64,000 nt of DNA. Origin: Phytophthora hibernalis. Lineage: Eukaryota; Oomycota; Peronosporomycetes; Peronosporales; Peronosporaceae. The DNA lies in assembly GCA_012656075.1 (NCBI GenBank), contig JAAKBF010000058.1, forward strand, positions 62,001 to 126,000. The letters are read 5' to 3'. Made by a program: the position numbers and the translations under genes. A model generated the notes under the pieces. That model was not told the DNA's origin and made no database searches. It saw only the letters and a list, made by a program, of their open reading frames with translations. Positions 63,526 through 64,000 of this stretch are shown piece after piece; within the stretch, counting starts at the first letter, position 1; each line of letters begins with the position of its first letter.

Positions 63526-63890
63526 GCATAACACTTCTCATAGAGCTCACACAATTTGCGGTGCTCGTGATGTTCATAAGAAAGGGCAAGAGCAAATGGT
63601 AAGCAAAAATTTCCGGCTACCATCCGGTAAATATCCAGTTAGAGTCAGAGACATGCAGGCTGCGCCTGAGCGTCGCAGTAACTTCGTCGCCTGCCAGTCG
63701 CCCTGTTCAGTGTTGGATTGACCGCGGAGCGAATTGAGGGAGGACTGTGTGTCCTAAGAGGGTTGTCGCCATTGCTGTGGTTAATTCCCCGTCCAACACG
63801 AGAAGGTGAGCGAGAGCGTTTTTTCTCCAACGTCTATTCAAGGCCTAACGAAAGCTTTGATGTTTGATTGCGCACGTCCTGTGAAGACCT
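63526..63890. other. stretch without recognisable gene
   Basis: No reading frame with motifs and no strong repeat. It separates the MULE terminus from the tRNA-like sequence. Confidence 0.4.
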
Positions 63891-63952
63891 ACTACCGTAG
63901 CTTAACGGAAAAGTGCCTACGGGCGGATGGAGGTTCGATTCCTCCCGGTAGT
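63891..63952 (+). tRNA. tRNA-like sequence, anticodon arm abnormal (tRNA pseudogene or SINE head)
   Basis: The ends ACTACCG (63891-63897) and CGGTAGT (63946-63952) form a perfect 7-bp acceptor stem. GGAGG-TTCGATT-CCTCC (63929-63945) is a perfect T-arm and B box, and TAGCTTAACGG (63899-63909) fits an A box. Only about 20 nt lie between the A box and the T-arm, roughly 10 fewer than in a normal tRNA, and no regular anticodon stem-loop can be folded, so no amino acid is assigned. It may be a truncated tRNA gene or a tRNA-derived SINE start. Confidence 0.5.
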
Positions 63953-64000
63953 CTCATTCGATCGACGGTCAAGTCTCAAGCTTCGCCTTCATCGTCTGCC

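Overview
The window reads as nuclear DNA of an oomycete, most likely Phytophthora or a close relative. Genes are dense and on both strands. Introns are few, 60-90 nt, with GT/AG ends. Many neighbours are head-to-head with only 80-160 bp between starts. The genes are typical eukaryotic housekeeping and flagellar genes, and the transposable elements (chromodomain-type Ty3/gypsy, pogo-like, MULE) resemble families familiar from Phytophthora. The species call is inference.

Layout. 0-15 kb is gene-poor and repeat-rich: a broken HET-like membrane-protein gene, a broken LRR-family gene, a pogo-like transposon (about 4.5-6.9 kb), a 2.7 kb stretch without a recognisable gene, and a deleted Ty3/gypsy element with LTR sequence (about 9.6-14.7 kb). 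15-36 kb is dense: START-FYVE protein, ESF1, BBIP1, GET4, an LYR protein, WDR31, CCDC81, an LRR receptor pseudokinase, a bZIP factor, TCTP, an XPR1-type SPX/EXS protein and CHMP1. 36-40 kb holds a small RNase H1 N-domain protein, purine nucleoside phosphorylase (PNP), and a patch with a VDAC fragment, AT-rich palindromes and a truncated second PNP. 40-60 kb is dense again: WDR44-like, SPAG1-like, CSL4, POP5, mL53, SAP18, SRP14, an ATAD5/ELG1-type clamp unloader, an SS18/GIF-type SWI/SNF cofactor, an mL59-like protein, a LamG-like membrane protein, ISCA1, an unknown protein, NUDC and VDAC. 60-63.5 kb is a degenerate MULE with complex palindromic termini; a tRNA-like sequence follows at 63.9 kb.

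How genes work together. BBIP1, WDR31, CCDC81, WDR44 and SPAG1 homologues all have links to cilia or centrosomes and lie within about 24 kb, in a lineage that makes flagellated zoospores. RNA-processing genes (ESF1, CSL4, POP5) and ribosome or translation genes (mL53, mL59-like, SRP14, TCTP) are also frequent.

A general caution: many clearly conserved genes are broken by single-base deletions lying in or beside short homopolymers (ESF1 three times, GET4, CCDC81, the LRR kinase, XPR1, PNP, WDR44, SPAG1, SS18, the LamG protein, NUDC). This looks more like residual long-read assembly error than mass pseudogenisation, so such loci are annotated as genes with the likely slip positions noted. Lesions inside transposons and in the LRR and PNP fragments look genuine.
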